A program made the translations under genes and the position numbers. From Kiloniella spongiae (GTDB lineage: Bacteria; Pseudomonadota; Alphaproteobacteria; Kiloniellales; Kiloniellaceae): DNA of 64,000 nt. The stretch lies in NCBI RefSeq assembly GCF_001026905.1, contig NZ_LAQL01000002.1, positions 744,001-808,000 on the forward strand, written 5' to 3'. Below the pieces are notes generated by a model. It did not search any database. It saw only the letters and a program-made list of their open reading frames with translations, and was not told where the DNA came from. Below, piece by piece: positions 26,306 through 34,219 of the stretch. The first letter of the stretch is position 1. Each line of letters opens with the position of its first letter.

Positions 26306-26338
26306 CGGAGAGGCGGTAATGCCTCTCCGTTCCTTTTT
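26306..26338 (+). terminator. terminator between the PepSY and cytochrome b genes
   Basis: CGGAGAGGC (26306-26314) pairs perfectly with GCCTCTCCG (26321-26329) across a six-base loop. TTCC and five T follow. The T run is offset by four bases, so some read-through into the cytochrome gene is likely. Confidence 0.75.
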
Positions 26339-26373
26339 CTTATCATCAGATAACAGTTATTACCGGAGGCCTC

Positions 26374-26898
26374 ATGCAAGATGTAAAAGTATGGGATCTG
26401 TTTATCCGCCTTTTTCATGGCAGCGTCGCAATCCTCTTTCTTGCTAACTTCTTTGTAATTGAAGATGGCAACACACTTCACAGCTATCTTGGCTATATTT
26501 TACTTGGACTGTTAGTCCTCCGCTTTGTCTGGGGATTTATTGGCGGCTATCACGCACGCTTTGAAAACTTCGCACCAAGTAAAGAAAGCCTAAAGGAACA
26601 CCTACGTAGTATAGTGCTTAGAGAGAAGGACGTTCATCTTGGCCACAACCCGCTTGGCGCCATTATGGTGTTCAACCTGCTGGGATCACTTACACTATTA
26701 TGTTTAACCGGCATTCTTGCTGAAACAGATATGTTTTGGGGAATGAAATGGCTCGAAGAAATTCACGAATTTCTGGCAAACTACACCATGCTCTCAGTCG
26801 CATTTCATCTGTTGGGCGTTGCCTGGGAGACAAAACGATCTAAAATCAATATTGTAAAAGCTATGATTACGGGTAAAAAATCTCTTCCTAAATACTAA
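26374..26898 (+). CDS. diheme cytochrome b561-family membrane protein
   Basis: The 174-residue protein has four membrane helices and the typical opening VWDLFIRLFHGSVAILF. Candidate haem ligands are H15, H36 (LHSYLG), H131 (IHEF) and H145 (AFHLLG), which fits the bacterial b561/Ni-Fe hydrogenase b-type family. Such proteins accept electrons from quinol or periplasmic partners. GGAGG precedes the ATG by five bases. The PepSY gene before and the membrane LuxR gene after suggest a common theme. Confidence 0.9.
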   Translation: MQDVKVWDLFIRLFHGSVAILFLANFFVIEDGNTLHSYLGYILLGLLVLRFVWGFIGGYHARFENFAPSKESLKEHLRSIVLREKDVHLGHNPLGAIMVFNLLGSLTLLCLTGILAETDMFWGMKWLEEIHEFLANYTMLSVAFHLLGVAWETKRSKINIVKAMITGKKSLPKY

Positions 26899-26957
26899 GA
26901 GATCTAAATACCCAGAAGCAAAAGACAATAGGCCCAAAAACCAATACACAGGGCACG

Positions 26958-27512
26958 ATGAAAACAAACAAGAGCAACCTTATGAATGACAATCTCCATA
27001 ATACATCACAGCCCTTTCATGAAAGAGCCGAAACATTATGGGGATTGTTAATCATACAAATTATCTGCACGCTCTTTTTCCTGTTCGATGCTATTGGCGA
27101 TCTTTTCTTTGCTCATGACATTTTTGCAGGATTTGATCACGATATCATTGAACTGCTCGTGGTCATTGCACTCTCGGTCAGTATCGCCTTTACGGTTTTA
27201 CAAATTCGACAAATGCTCCATCGGCAACGTCGGATAGAGGAACAAATAAAAATAGCCTCTGGAGCCTTTATCACCATGCTTGATCAGTATTTTGAGGAAT
27301 GGAAATTAACACCTGCCGAACAGGACGTTGCCCTGTTTCTTATCAAAGGAATGTCTTTCACAGATATTGCAACCTTGCGCCAAACACGTGAAGGAACAGT
27401 CAAAGCCCAGTGCAACGCTATCTATAGCAAAGCAAAGGTAACAGGGCGATCCCAACTCCTGAGCTTTTTTATCGAGGAACTTCTGAGTGAAGAACTCATC
27501 GCCAGCAGTTAG
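26958..27512 (+). CDS. membrane-anchored LuxR-type regulator
   Basis: The 184-residue protein has two membrane helices (LWGLLIIQIICTLFFLFDAIG and IIELLVVIALSVSIAFTVLQI), a short coiled linker and a C-terminal LuxR helix-turn-helix (LTPAEQDVALFLIKGMSFTDIA through GTVKAQCNAIYSKAKVTGRSQLLS). No receiver or autoinducer domain is present. A regulator that stays in the membrane and binds DNA suggests direct sensing of a membrane or periplasmic cue. A second in-frame ATG lies at 26982. Its stop overlaps the stop of the convergent gene at 27509 by four bases. Confidence 0.85.
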   Translation: MKTNKSNLMNDNLHNTSQPFHERAETLWGLLIIQIICTLFFLFDAIGDLFFAHDIFAGFDHDIIELLVVIALSVSIAFTVLQIRQMLHRQRRIEEQIKIASGAFITMLDQYFEEWKLTPAEQDVALFLIKGMSFTDIATLRQTREGTVKAQCNAIYSKAKVTGRSQLLSFFIEELLSEELIASS

Positions 27513-27826
27513 CTTTGTTCGCTATCTGCTTCAGAAACCGGCACCTTCCCAAGTGTTATCCGAAGAATGACAATAAACATTACAGGAACAAGACCTAAAG
27601 CGACAGCGAACACGCCCTGGAGCCCCCAGAAAGCACCGCTGAAAATCCACAGCAACACCACATTCAGCAGGAAATACAACGTCGCATCCGAATTGGGATC
27701 AAGGAGCTCTTTGAAAAGCGATCCAATCAGCGGCACAGCATAAATCAACCGGAAGATTTTGGGTTCATCAGATATCTGCTTGTCAGTTATTGAAGAAGAC
27801 AAACTTTGTGCTGTTGTATCGGCCAT
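27509..27826 (-). CDS. small membrane protein of unknown function
   Basis: The 105-residue protein has a polar N-terminus, then IFRLIYAVPLIGSLFKELLD, and two membrane helices (LYFLLNVVLLWIFSGAFWGL and VFAVALGLVPVMFIVILRI). I recognise no family. It is convergent with the LuxR gene with overlapping ends. It lies downstream of hutC on the same strand, but a 109-base gap makes co-transcription uncertain. Confidence 0.65.
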   Translation of the reverse strand: MADTTAQSLSSSITDKQISDEPKIFRLIYAVPLIGSLFKELLDPNSDATLYFLLNVVLLWIFSGAFWGLQGVFAVALGLVPVMFIVILRITLGKVPVSEADSEQS

Positions 27827-27935
27827 GTATTCTCGCAGTATTCTAGTCAGGTATAAGATCTTGCTAAAATAAGAACGCTCTCATCAAACAACAAAGCGAC
27901 AGAATGTCACAGAAAATTACTCAGGTATAAATCGC

Positions 27936-28637
27936 TCAGATCTCAGTATGCATGCGATAGCCGGGGGCATAAGCCAAACGAACAATTGTTACCGGAACAT
28001 CACCATTCCAAGTTGTTCGATCTATTACAAAAATCGCTTCCCCTTCGCTTGTTTGTAACAACTCGGCTTCTTGCTTAGTCGCATTCGCCGCAGAGAAAGA
28101 AATATCTCCCTTTGTTAAAGGCGTGTTTTGGACCAACCATTCGTTTGCATCAATCTCTTGCAAGTCCACATCACAAATAGCTGCAACTTCAGACAAGTTC
28201 ACCCAACGATCTTCATAGAGGAAAGGATGATTATCCGCATAATGCAGACTACGGACGTGTAACATTTCTATTTTGTCTGAAAGACCCAAGCGACTTGCTA
28301 CACTTACCGGCGGCACTACCTCAGATCTTTCCAGAACGCTATGACGCCAAGTCCCTCCCCGCTGTTCAACTTCCAGCCTTGTGATCGGAATTTCCAGTGT
28401 TGCCTTACGGATTGGATTTAATGCCACACGTGTTCCCGCCTTGCGGCGACGTTCCAAAAGACCTTCGTCAGCTAATGCACGCATGGCTCGATTAACCGTC
28501 GCTCGTGCACAGCCAAATTCTTTTGCAAGGTCAATTTCATTGGGGATCATGTCACCAGGTAACCAGATACGTTCAATAATCCGGCGCATTACCTCGGCTT
28601 TTACACTTTGCCAGCTGTTGATATCTGTTACGGTCAA
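27936..28637 (-). CDS. hutC: HutC, GntR-family histidine utilisation repressor
   Basis: The 233-residue regulator has an N-terminal GntR winged helix (IPNEIDLAKEFGCARATVNRAMRALADEGLLERRRKAGTRV spans it) and a C-terminal UTRA ligand domain ending ATWNGDVPVTIVRLAYAPGYRM-like (here RTTWNGDVPVTIVRL). HutC represses hut genes and is released by urocanate. The gene starts at TTG in a TTGA overlap with the hutF stop, with AAAGGG six bases upstream, so the two are translationally coupled. Confidence 0.92.
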   Translation of the reverse strand: MTVTDINSWQSVKAEVMRRIIERIWLPGDMIPNEIDLAKEFGCARATVNRAMRALADEGLLERRRKAGTRVALNPIRKATLEIPITRLEVEQRGGTWRHSVLERSEVVPPVSVASRLGLSDKIEMLHVRSLHYADNHPFLYEDRWVNLSEVAAICDVDLQEIDANEWLVQNTPLTKGDISFSAANATKQEAELLQTSEGEAIFVIDRTTWNGDVPVTIVRLAYAPGYRMHTEI

Positions 28638-30016
28638 ATCCGGCCCTTTAATGACATCATTGTTTTTTTATAACGGGCAATAATTTGATCCCGCTTGATA
28701 TGATGTCCTTCTTTTACCACGTGACGACCCGCGGACCAGACATCAGTGATCATTTTGTCATCCCCGGCAAAGATATAACTGTCCAGAATAGCGTCCCCTT
28801 CTTTACCTAAGAGATCAACAGCATCCATATCCAAAGCAAAGAGATCCGCGCGCTGCCCAACAACAATCGCTCCAGAGTCACGTTGACCAGCCTGAGTTCC
28901 ACCCGCAACAACAGCATCCATCAAAATCCGGCCTGTCGATTTTTCTGTCGTCGCGAACACGGCACGCCCTCGATCGCGAAGGCGTTGTGAATATTCCAAC
29001 GTCCGTAATTCTTCTGATAAGGAAATACGAATATTGGAATCAGAACCAACACCAAAACGTCCACCAGCATTGACATAGCGGACGCCATCAAAGATACCGT
29101 CACCCAAACTTGATTCTGTTATCGGACACAAACCGGCAACGGCATTTGTCCGTGCCAAACCTTCGGTTTCATGCGGCTCCATATGGGTACAGTGTATCAA
29201 GCACCAGCGTTCATCTACAGAATGATTTTCCAGTAACCATTCCACAGGACGTTTGCCCCAAGCTGATTTGATTTCTTCAATCTCTGCGGTTTGTTCTGCA
29301 ATATGCATATGCAGGGGCGCTGTCGGCGCGAGACTTGTTGCAAAACGCATCCCGTCCCGACTAACAGCCCGAAGAGAATGGGGCGCAATCCCGAGCATTG
29401 TGTCGTCCGGCAATATTTTGAGCTGCTTTGTTACAGCCTCAAAGAGCTTTTGGAACCGGTCCGGTGTATTCCCGAACCTGATTTGTCCTGGCCCCAGTGT
29501 ACGGCCATCGCATCCTCCATGTTCATAAAGAACAGGTAAAAGCGTCAAACCAATGCCAGTTTCTTTGGATGCTGCAATGATGCGATTAGACAGTTCCCCA
29601 ATATCATCATATGCCACACCACCAGGTTGGTGGTGCAAATAATGAAACTCACAGACCGCTGCATAGCCTGCTTCCAACATTTCCATCTGCATATAGGCTG
29701 TAATTGCTTCGATATCATCCGGATTTAAATGATCCAGAAAGCGATACATCAACTTGCGCCATGTCCAGAAGCTATCTTTAGGATCCCGGCCTCTGGTTTC
29801 GGTCATTCCCGCCATCGCGCGTTGAAAAGCATGACTGTGGAGATTGGTAGGCGAAGGTAAAAGAACTCCGAGCTTATCCCCCTGCACAACATCACTGGAT
29901 TTTATGGCAATACCGGATTCTATCGAAGAGATACGTCCATCATCACCAATTATGACATGCACGTCTTGCTGCCATCCACTTTGCGTAAGTGCCTGTTTTG
30001 CCCACAGATGTCTCAC
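28634..30016 (-). CDS. hutF: HutF, formimidoylglutamate deiminase
   Basis: The 460-residue amidohydrolase converts N-formimino-glutamate to N-formyl-glutamate and ammonia in the five-step histidine pathway. The metal site begins LPSPTNLHSHAFQRAM, followed by the later histidines APHSLRAVS, MHIAEQ and IHCTHM and the Asp in GVGSDSNIRI. That order and the length fit HutF. The start is GTG with GAGGAG eight bases upstream. It is divergent from hutG across 93 bases that hold a likely HutC operator. hutH, hutU and hutI are not in the window. Confidence 0.94.
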   Translation of the reverse strand: MRHLWAKQALTQSGWQQDVHVIIGDDGRISSIESGIAIKSSDVVQGDKLGVLLPSPTNLHSHAFQRAMAGMTETRGRDPKDSFWTWRKLMYRFLDHLNPDDIEAITAYMQMEMLEAGYAAVCEFHYLHHQPGGVAYDDIGELSNRIIAASKETGIGLTLLPVLYEHGGCDGRTLGPGQIRFGNTPDRFQKLFEAVTKQLKILPDDTMLGIAPHSLRAVSRDGMRFATSLAPTAPLHMHIAEQTAEIEEIKSAWGKRPVEWLLENHSVDERWCLIHCTHMEPHETEGLARTNAVAGLCPITESSLGDGIFDGVRYVNAGGRFGVGSDSNIRISLSEELRTLEYSQRLRDRGRAVFATTEKSTGRILMDAVVAGGTQAGQRDSGAIVVGQRADLFALDMDAVDLLGKEGDAILDSYIFAGDDKMITDVWSAGRHVVKEGHHIKRDQIIARYKKTMMSLKGRI

Positions 30017-30038
30017 TTTTACTGCTCCTCGCCATCGC

Positions 30039-30066
30039 TTGACAAAATATTATGTGCATACATAAT
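30039..30066 (+). promoter_or_regulatory. hutG promoter overlapped by a palindromic HutC-type operator
   Basis: TTGACA (30039-30044), 16 bases, then CATAAT (30061-30066) form a near-consensus sigma-70-type promoter pointing at hutG. ATTATGT (30049-30055), GCAT, ACATAAT (30060-30066) is a perfect palindrome covering the spacer and the -10 box. Its core TGTGCATACA fits the TGT-N4-ACA pattern of GntR/HutC sites. Repressor bound here would block RNA polymerase and could also affect hutF on the other side. Confidence 0.75.
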
Positions 30067-30109
30067 ACAATAAAGATAGATCTTATCAAGTCAGGAAAGA
30101 GTATTTCTC

Positions 30110-30961
30110 ATGCCGTCTGCCTCTGCTTTCGAAGCCCCCGTTCCTCCGGTAACAATCACCAGCGGGAATAGCCCGATTGTACTGGGCATGCCTCACACAG
30201 GAACCTGGCTTCCCGAAGAAATTTTAAGCAAGCTAAACGCGAACGGAAAAAAACTGGCCGATACGGATTGGCATATTGACCACCTTTACGCGGATCTCTT
30301 GCCCGATGTTACAATCGTCAAAGCAAACTTTCATCGCTATGCCATTGATGCCAACCGCGATCCTTCCGGCATCAGCCTTTACCCCGGACAAAACACGACC
30401 AGCCTGTGTCCTGTAACGGACTTCGACAACCAACCGATCTACAAAGACGGTTGCGAGCCAGATGACACAGAAATTGAAAAACGCCGCCAGTTCTTTCACG
30501 CGCCCTATCACGCGGCGCTACAGAGTGAGCTAGAGCGTGTGCGCAGCCTCCATGGTGTGGCAATTCTCTATGACTGCCACTCCATCAGATCGACTATCCC
30601 CTTTCTGTTTGACGGATTGCTGCCAGAATTCAACATCGGCACAAACAACGGGGAAACTTGCGACAGTATGATCGAGAAAAATGTTTGGGATATCTGTAAT
30701 AATGCCCCCGAATACAACACAGTTCTCAACGCACGCTTTAAAGGTGGTTGGACAACGCGACACTACGGCCAGCCACACGACAATATCCACGCCATTCAAA
30801 TGGAACTGGCCCAGCGTACGCACCTAAAAGAAGAAAACCTGCCCTTCGATTACGATACAAAAAAGGCAGCAATCCTTCGCCCTTATCTCAAGAGTATTTT
30901 AGAGAAGCTCACAGAACTTATTGAAACAAATCAACTCGAATCATCACCACAAAGAATATAG
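30110..30961 (+). CDS. hutG: HutG, N-formylglutamate deformylase/amidohydrolase
   Basis: The 283-residue enzyme of the N-formylglutamate amidohydrolase family hydrolyses N-formylglutamate to glutamate and formate, the last step after HutF. Signature segments are GMPHTGTWLPEEI, ADTDWHIDHLYADLLP, ATFHRYAIDANRDP-like (KANFHRYAIDANRDPSG), YDCHSIRS and FKGGWTTRHYG. The histidines and aspartates in these form the metal site. The start ATG is preceded by AGGAAAGAG some ten bases away. Confidence 0.94.
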   Translation: MPSASAFEAPVPPVTITSGNSPIVLGMPHTGTWLPEEILSKLNANGKKLADTDWHIDHLYADLLPDVTIVKANFHRYAIDANRDPSGISLYPGQNTTSLCPVTDFDNQPIYKDGCEPDDTEIEKRRQFFHAPYHAALQSELERVRSLHGVAILYDCHSIRSTIPFLFDGLLPEFNIGTNNGETCDSMIEKNVWDICNNAPEYNTVLNARFKGGWTTRHYGQPHDNIHAIQMELAQRTHLKEENLPFDYDTKKAAILRPYLKSILEKLTELIETNQLESSPQRI

Positions 30962-31009
30962 CTCTACAAATAATTTTGATAACCTAATATATTCAAAACA
31001 TTGATGTGC

Positions 31010-31035
31010 GTTATGGGCTGTGCACAGCCCATAAC
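31010..31035. repeat. perfect 26-bp palindrome between convergent genes
   Basis: GTTATGGGCTGTG (31010-31022) is followed directly by its exact reverse complement (31023-31035), with GTGCAC at the centre and no spacer. It lies between the ends of hutG and the metallo-hydrolase gene. No T run flanks it, so it is not a standard intrinsic terminator, though as RNA it would fold into a long hairpin. Confidence 0.85.
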
Positions 31036-31041
31036 TCTAAA

Positions 31042-31077
31042 TTATAATTGATACTGGGATTATAGTTGATACTGCCA
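31042..31077. repeat. 18-bp tandem duplication spanning a stop codon
   Basis: TTATAATTGATACTG at 31042 and TTATAGTTGATACTG at 31060 are adjacent copies of an 18-bp unit. On the minus strand the duplication repeats the last codons of the metallo-hydrolase: the gene ends Q-Y-Q-L-stop, and the same codons with a second stop follow immediately. Confidence 0.85.
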
Positions 31078-32052
31078 GCTCGATTGATAAAATTTGTAAG
31101 CCTCCTTGTCCTGAGCGACATGCCCAAGACCCGGAAATTCAAGGTGGCTTCCCAGAACAGCTACCCTGTCTGCACTCACCCAATCAAGCATTCTGCGGCG
31201 GGTTTTCTCAGCTTGCTGCATATCCAGATCAAATGCGATACTCCATTCAGGATGCTGGAATTGCAGGGCGGTGAAATGAACAACATCCCCCCAAATTAAG
31301 ACTTCCTGACCTTCCGAACGTAAAACGAACCCCGTATGACCGGGCGTATGCCCAGGCAACGCCACAGCCTCAATTCCCGGCAAAATCTCGCCATCTCTAT
31401 CAATAAGGGTCAAACGCTTTGCGTAAGGCGCAGACATTGCCTTCGCATTTGCAGAATTCGTTTTCAGAAAATCAGATGCCTGAGAGATATAGCCGTCATC
31501 ATGCCAAAAATCCCAATCGTCTTTATGAACAATCAATTCAGCGTTGGGGAAATGTGCTTTTCCGTCTTTAGACGTAATCCCGGATATATGGTCCACATGC
31601 ATGTGTGTTAACAGGATTGCATCGACAGATTCAGGGGCGATACCTGCGGCCTTTAAATTATCCGTAAACTGTCCAAGTGTTGGCCCCATATTGTCCGCTG
31701 TTCCTGAATCAATCAGAATAATTTTTTCGCCTGTGTTCACCACAAACGAATTAATCGGCACCCGGATCTTATCAACAGGCGGTGTACGGAACTGATCTTT
31801 GTATAGCTGGTCAGCGACTTGAGAGTCATAGTTCGGGATCAAATCAGAACCCGCATCAATATATCCATCAAGCAATGCTGTTACTTCAAAACTGCCAACA
31901 GAAAACCGATAGGCGCCAGTCGTCTGCACACCCGCTTTGGGGGCCGCGGCGAAACCCGGCATTGGTACAGAAAGCGATGCCATAGAAGCAACCAGCCCTG
32001 CACCACCGGTTAAAAGTGAACCTCTTAGTAGATCGCGTCTTGAAAGTGTCAT
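31060..32052 (-). CDS. Tat-exported metallo-beta-lactamase-fold hydrolase
   Basis: Starting at ATG 32052 the protein has 330 residues and opens with a twin-arginine signal (SRRDLLRG at 4-11, hydrophobic stretch, GFAAA near 37), so export in folded form is likely. The metal site begins with THMHVDHISG (149-158); GHTPGHTGF and WGDVVHF follow, and a late histidine lies in GSHLEF. This is the quorum-quenching-lactonase/MBL type of hydrolase, but the substrate is not known. Twelve further codons upstream are open to 32088, but they would spoil the signal peptide. Confidence 0.88.
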   Translation of the reverse strand: MTLSRRDLLRGSLLTGGAGLVASMASLSVPMPGFAAAPKAGVQTTGAYRFSVGSFEVTALLDGYIDAGSDLIPNYDSQVADQLYKDQFRTPPVDKIRVPINSFVVNTGEKIILIDSGTADNMGPTLGQFTDNLKAAGIAPESVDAILLTHMHVDHISGITSKDGKAHFPNAELIVHKDDWDFWHDDGYISQASDFLKTNSANAKAMSAPYAKRLTLIDRDGEILPGIEAVALPGHTPGHTGFVLRSEGQEVLIWGDVVHFTALQFQHPEWSIAFDLDMQQAEKTRRRMLDWVSADRVAVLGSHLEFPGLGHVAQDKEAYKFYQSSWQYQL

Positions 32053-32138
32053 GTTCAAATTTCCCGATATCACTGTTATCCAAATCAATACCGCTCAATA
32101 TCAGTATATTTTTCCGGATCGGGAGAGGCTTTGCGCCT

Positions 32139-32171
32139 ATATCTTGTATAAGCATTGCTTATACAAGATAT
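32139..32171. repeat. perfect 15-bp inverted repeat with three-base loop
   Basis: ATATCTTGTATAAGC (32139-32153), ATT, then GCTTATACAAGATAT (32157-32171). It lies between the end of the sulfotransferase gene and the start of the metallo-hydrolase gene, 87 bases upstream of the latter's ATG. No T run follows on either strand. It may be a strong operator for the hydrolase gene or an RNA hairpin in its leader. Confidence 0.85.
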
Positions 32172-32217
32172 GTGATAGTAACTTCCAACTTTATCTAGAT
32201 GAGTACATTTTTCAAGA

Positions 32218-32973
32218 TTACTTACCCCTACCAAGAAAACGCTCGATCCAGTCCCGATTGATACCATCTGCCAGTTTAGCAACAGGAATTTCAATTTCTT
32301 CGGCCATTCTTTGGTTCACATTTAACTTATCCAAAACTTCGGATAAAACCGACTTCGGATCTGCCGATAACTCATCATAAGTTATTCTCAAAGGCTCTAT
32401 GCCCTCATTCACAAACCAAGATTTCCATTCTTGATCAAATGAAGAAAATTCATCAAAACGACGCTTGATTTCATTTTCATCATAAGAAGCAGTTTGAGGA
32501 TCAGAAAGCCGCTCAAGCTCCGTTCCGTCTGGAGCCAGATGCCAAAGTCCCGTTTGTTCAGCCTTAACAAATGATACAGCCTGATCAATTTTGTTTTCAC
32601 GTGTCAGGTAAATAAAGAGTGTGTTTCCAAAGGCAGCTTCTATCCTCTTTAAATCACTCGATAGTCCCGGATATAAAATCTTCATTTTCGCCACAAAATA
32701 GAGAAAACTGCCTCTTTGCATCCGAAGTCCAAACATATCTGATTGACCGATTCCTCGCTTTTTTGCACCAGCAAATATAGCCCTTAATAGATATTGTTCA
32801 GATTCATAACTTTCTGCACAAACACCATAATCCCTTACCCACGAAGCAATTTCAGGCACATGAAAATGAGAGTTCGGATTGCCCGTTTTCCCCGTTGCTG
32901 CAAGTAATTTACAGAGTAAGGTGCTACCACTTCTGGGGCTGGTACAGATGATATAGGACTGATATTTAATCAC
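32218..32973 (-). CDS. Stf0-like sulfotransferase
   Basis: The 251-residue protein begins with the PAPS 5'-phosphosulfate loop YIICTSPRSGSTLLCKLL (8-25) and has a 3'-phosphate-binding segment FIYLTRENKIDQAVSF, both characteristic of the Stf0 family (mycobacterial trehalose 2-sulfotransferase). The R-x-N-K-x-x-Q-A-x-S pattern and the conserved acidic loop after it match that group. Alphaproteobacterial homologues often sulfate surface glycans or lipids, but nothing here names the acceptor. Codons look A/T-rich. It is divergent from the LysR gene at 33177. Confidence 0.82.
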   Translation of the reverse strand: MIKYQSYIICTSPRSGSTLLCKLLAATGKTGNPNSHFHVPEIASWVRDYGVCAESYESEQYLLRAIFAGAKKRGIGQSDMFGLRMQRGSFLYFVAKMKILYPGLSSDLKRIEAAFGNTLFIYLTRENKIDQAVSFVKAEQTGLWHLAPDGTELERLSDPQTASYDENEIKRRFDEFSSFDQEWKSWFVNEGIEPLRITYDELSADPKSVLSEVLDKLNVNQRMAEEIEIPVAKLADGINRDWIERFLGRGK

Positions 32974-33132
32974 AGAGAACAGTCCTCAATATAAATAATT
33001 TATAGAATCTCATTGTGCCTGCTCCTACATTAATTGAACGAACAAGTTCCATTTGAAGTACGTTTATAACTCATGACATATACTGAACGATGAACAGAGT
33101 TCCTCTTCGATGTAACCGCAAAAAACAAACCC

Positions 33133-33149
33133 ACGTAATATTGCTACGT
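33133..33149. promoter_or_regulatory. candidate LysR-type binding site
   Basis: ACGTA-N7-TACGT is a 17-bp dyad with the T-N11-A spacing usual for LysR boxes. It lies 27 bases before the LysR start and 160 bases before the sulfotransferase start on the other strand, so it could serve autoregulation or control of the divergent gene. Confidence 0.4.
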
Positions 33150-33176
33150 AATTTGTGAGATCAAAAGGCCAAATGA

Positions 33177-34142
33177 ATGGATCGATTGCAACTTTTTCAA
33201 ACCTTTATGGCTTCCATCGACAAAGGCTCGCTCTCGGGTGCAGCTAAGGTATTGAACATCAGCCAACCAGCGGTTAGTCAACAGATTACCTTGCTGGAAA
33301 GTATCCTTCAGAAAGAATTGCTGTTCAGAACATCCCGAGGTGTAAAAGCCACTGAAGCAGGGCTGGTTGTTTACAGCAATGCCCAAACCATTCTGGGACA
33401 GGTTACAAAACTGCACGAAGAACTGAAAAACCTGGACGAAAGCCTCACCGGCCCGCTTCGGATTACGGCCCCTTTGGCAATCGGGCAGAGCCTGGTTGCC
33501 CCGATCGTTTTTGAACTTCAAAGCCAGTATCCCGAACTCAACATCTCCCTTAAGCTCAGTGACCAGCTTGCTGATTTAGTAAAGGATCGCATTGATCTGG
33601 CTGTTCGCGTTGGATCACTCGGAAAGTTTGATGCTATGGCTCGCAAGATAGGTGATTTACAGCTTCTATTAGTCGCTTCACCTGATTTTTTGAACAGATA
33701 TGGCCGCCCTCATAGACCAGAGGATTTGGCTGAAATACCAATGATCCAGTATCGGGATGACAAAAAAATAACCGAGCAAATTGTCAGAAAAGATCAGCAA
33801 GAGTATCGCGCACCAGTTCAGTCAAACTACACATTTGATAATCCGGATGTCATCCTGAACGCTCTATCACGCGGAATCGGTTACACAAAACTGCCTTATC
33901 TCATGATAAGAGAACAGCTTGAACAAGGATCTCTGGAACAGGTACTACCAGAATACACAGTTCCCTCCAAACCGATTTATCTACTCTATCCATCACGACA
34001 ATCTCTGACCCGACGCACCGAGGTGTTTATTGATCGAATACTCTCAACAATTATAAATCTGGACGGCATCACACCAGCCCGCGGTGGAAAATGGCGTGCA
34101 GAAACGGAGCAGACTATCGACACGCTGGCCCCTCTAGTTTGA
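33177..34142 (+). CDS. LysR-family transcriptional regulator
   Basis: The 321-residue protein has the winged helix at residues 3-60 (FQTFMASIDKGSLSGAAKVLNISQPAVSQQITLLE) and a LysR substrate domain from about 90 (PLRITAPLAIGQSLVAPIVFELQSQYPELNISL), with the YPSRQSLTRRTEVFIDRI end typical of the CrgA-like group. AAAAGG before the ATG supports the start. The most obvious candidate target is the divergent sulfotransferase. The 3' end, including the stop codon, lies in a tandem duplication. Confidence 0.9.
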   Translation: MDRLQLFQTFMASIDKGSLSGAAKVLNISQPAVSQQITLLESILQKELLFRTSRGVKATEAGLVVYSNAQTILGQVTKLHEELKNLDESLTGPLRITAPLAIGQSLVAPIVFELQSQYPELNISLKLSDQLADLVKDRIDLAVRVGSLGKFDAMARKIGDLQLLLVASPDFLNRYGRPHRPEDLAEIPMIQYRDDKKITEQIVRKDQQEYRAPVQSNYTFDNPDVILNALSRGIGYTKLPYLMIREQLEQGSLEQVLPEYTVPSKPIYLLYPSRQSLTRRTEVFIDRILSTIINLDGITPARGGKWRAETEQTIDTLAPLV

Positions 34143-34188
34143 ACAAAAGGGGAGTTTAGTTTGAACAAAAGGGGAGTTTGAACAAAAA
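34135..34188. repeat. 22-bp tandem repeat covering the LysR stop codon
   Basis: A 22-bp unit beginning TAGTTTGAACAAAAGG occurs at 34135-34156 and 34157-34178. A shortened third copy (AGTTTGAACAAAA) lies at 34175-34187. The first copy contains the TGA stop of the LysR gene, so the other copies are 3' untranslated. Confidence 0.88.
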
Positions 34189-34219
34189 GAGCTAATTCTT
34201 AGGGATATTTTCGGTTTGA

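Noticed and set aside
31937-32380. Plus-strand open frame of 147 codons across the metallo-hydrolase start and sulfotransferase end
   Set aside because: It overlaps two supported minus-strand genes and a palindrome, and has no plausible start signal or family resemblance.
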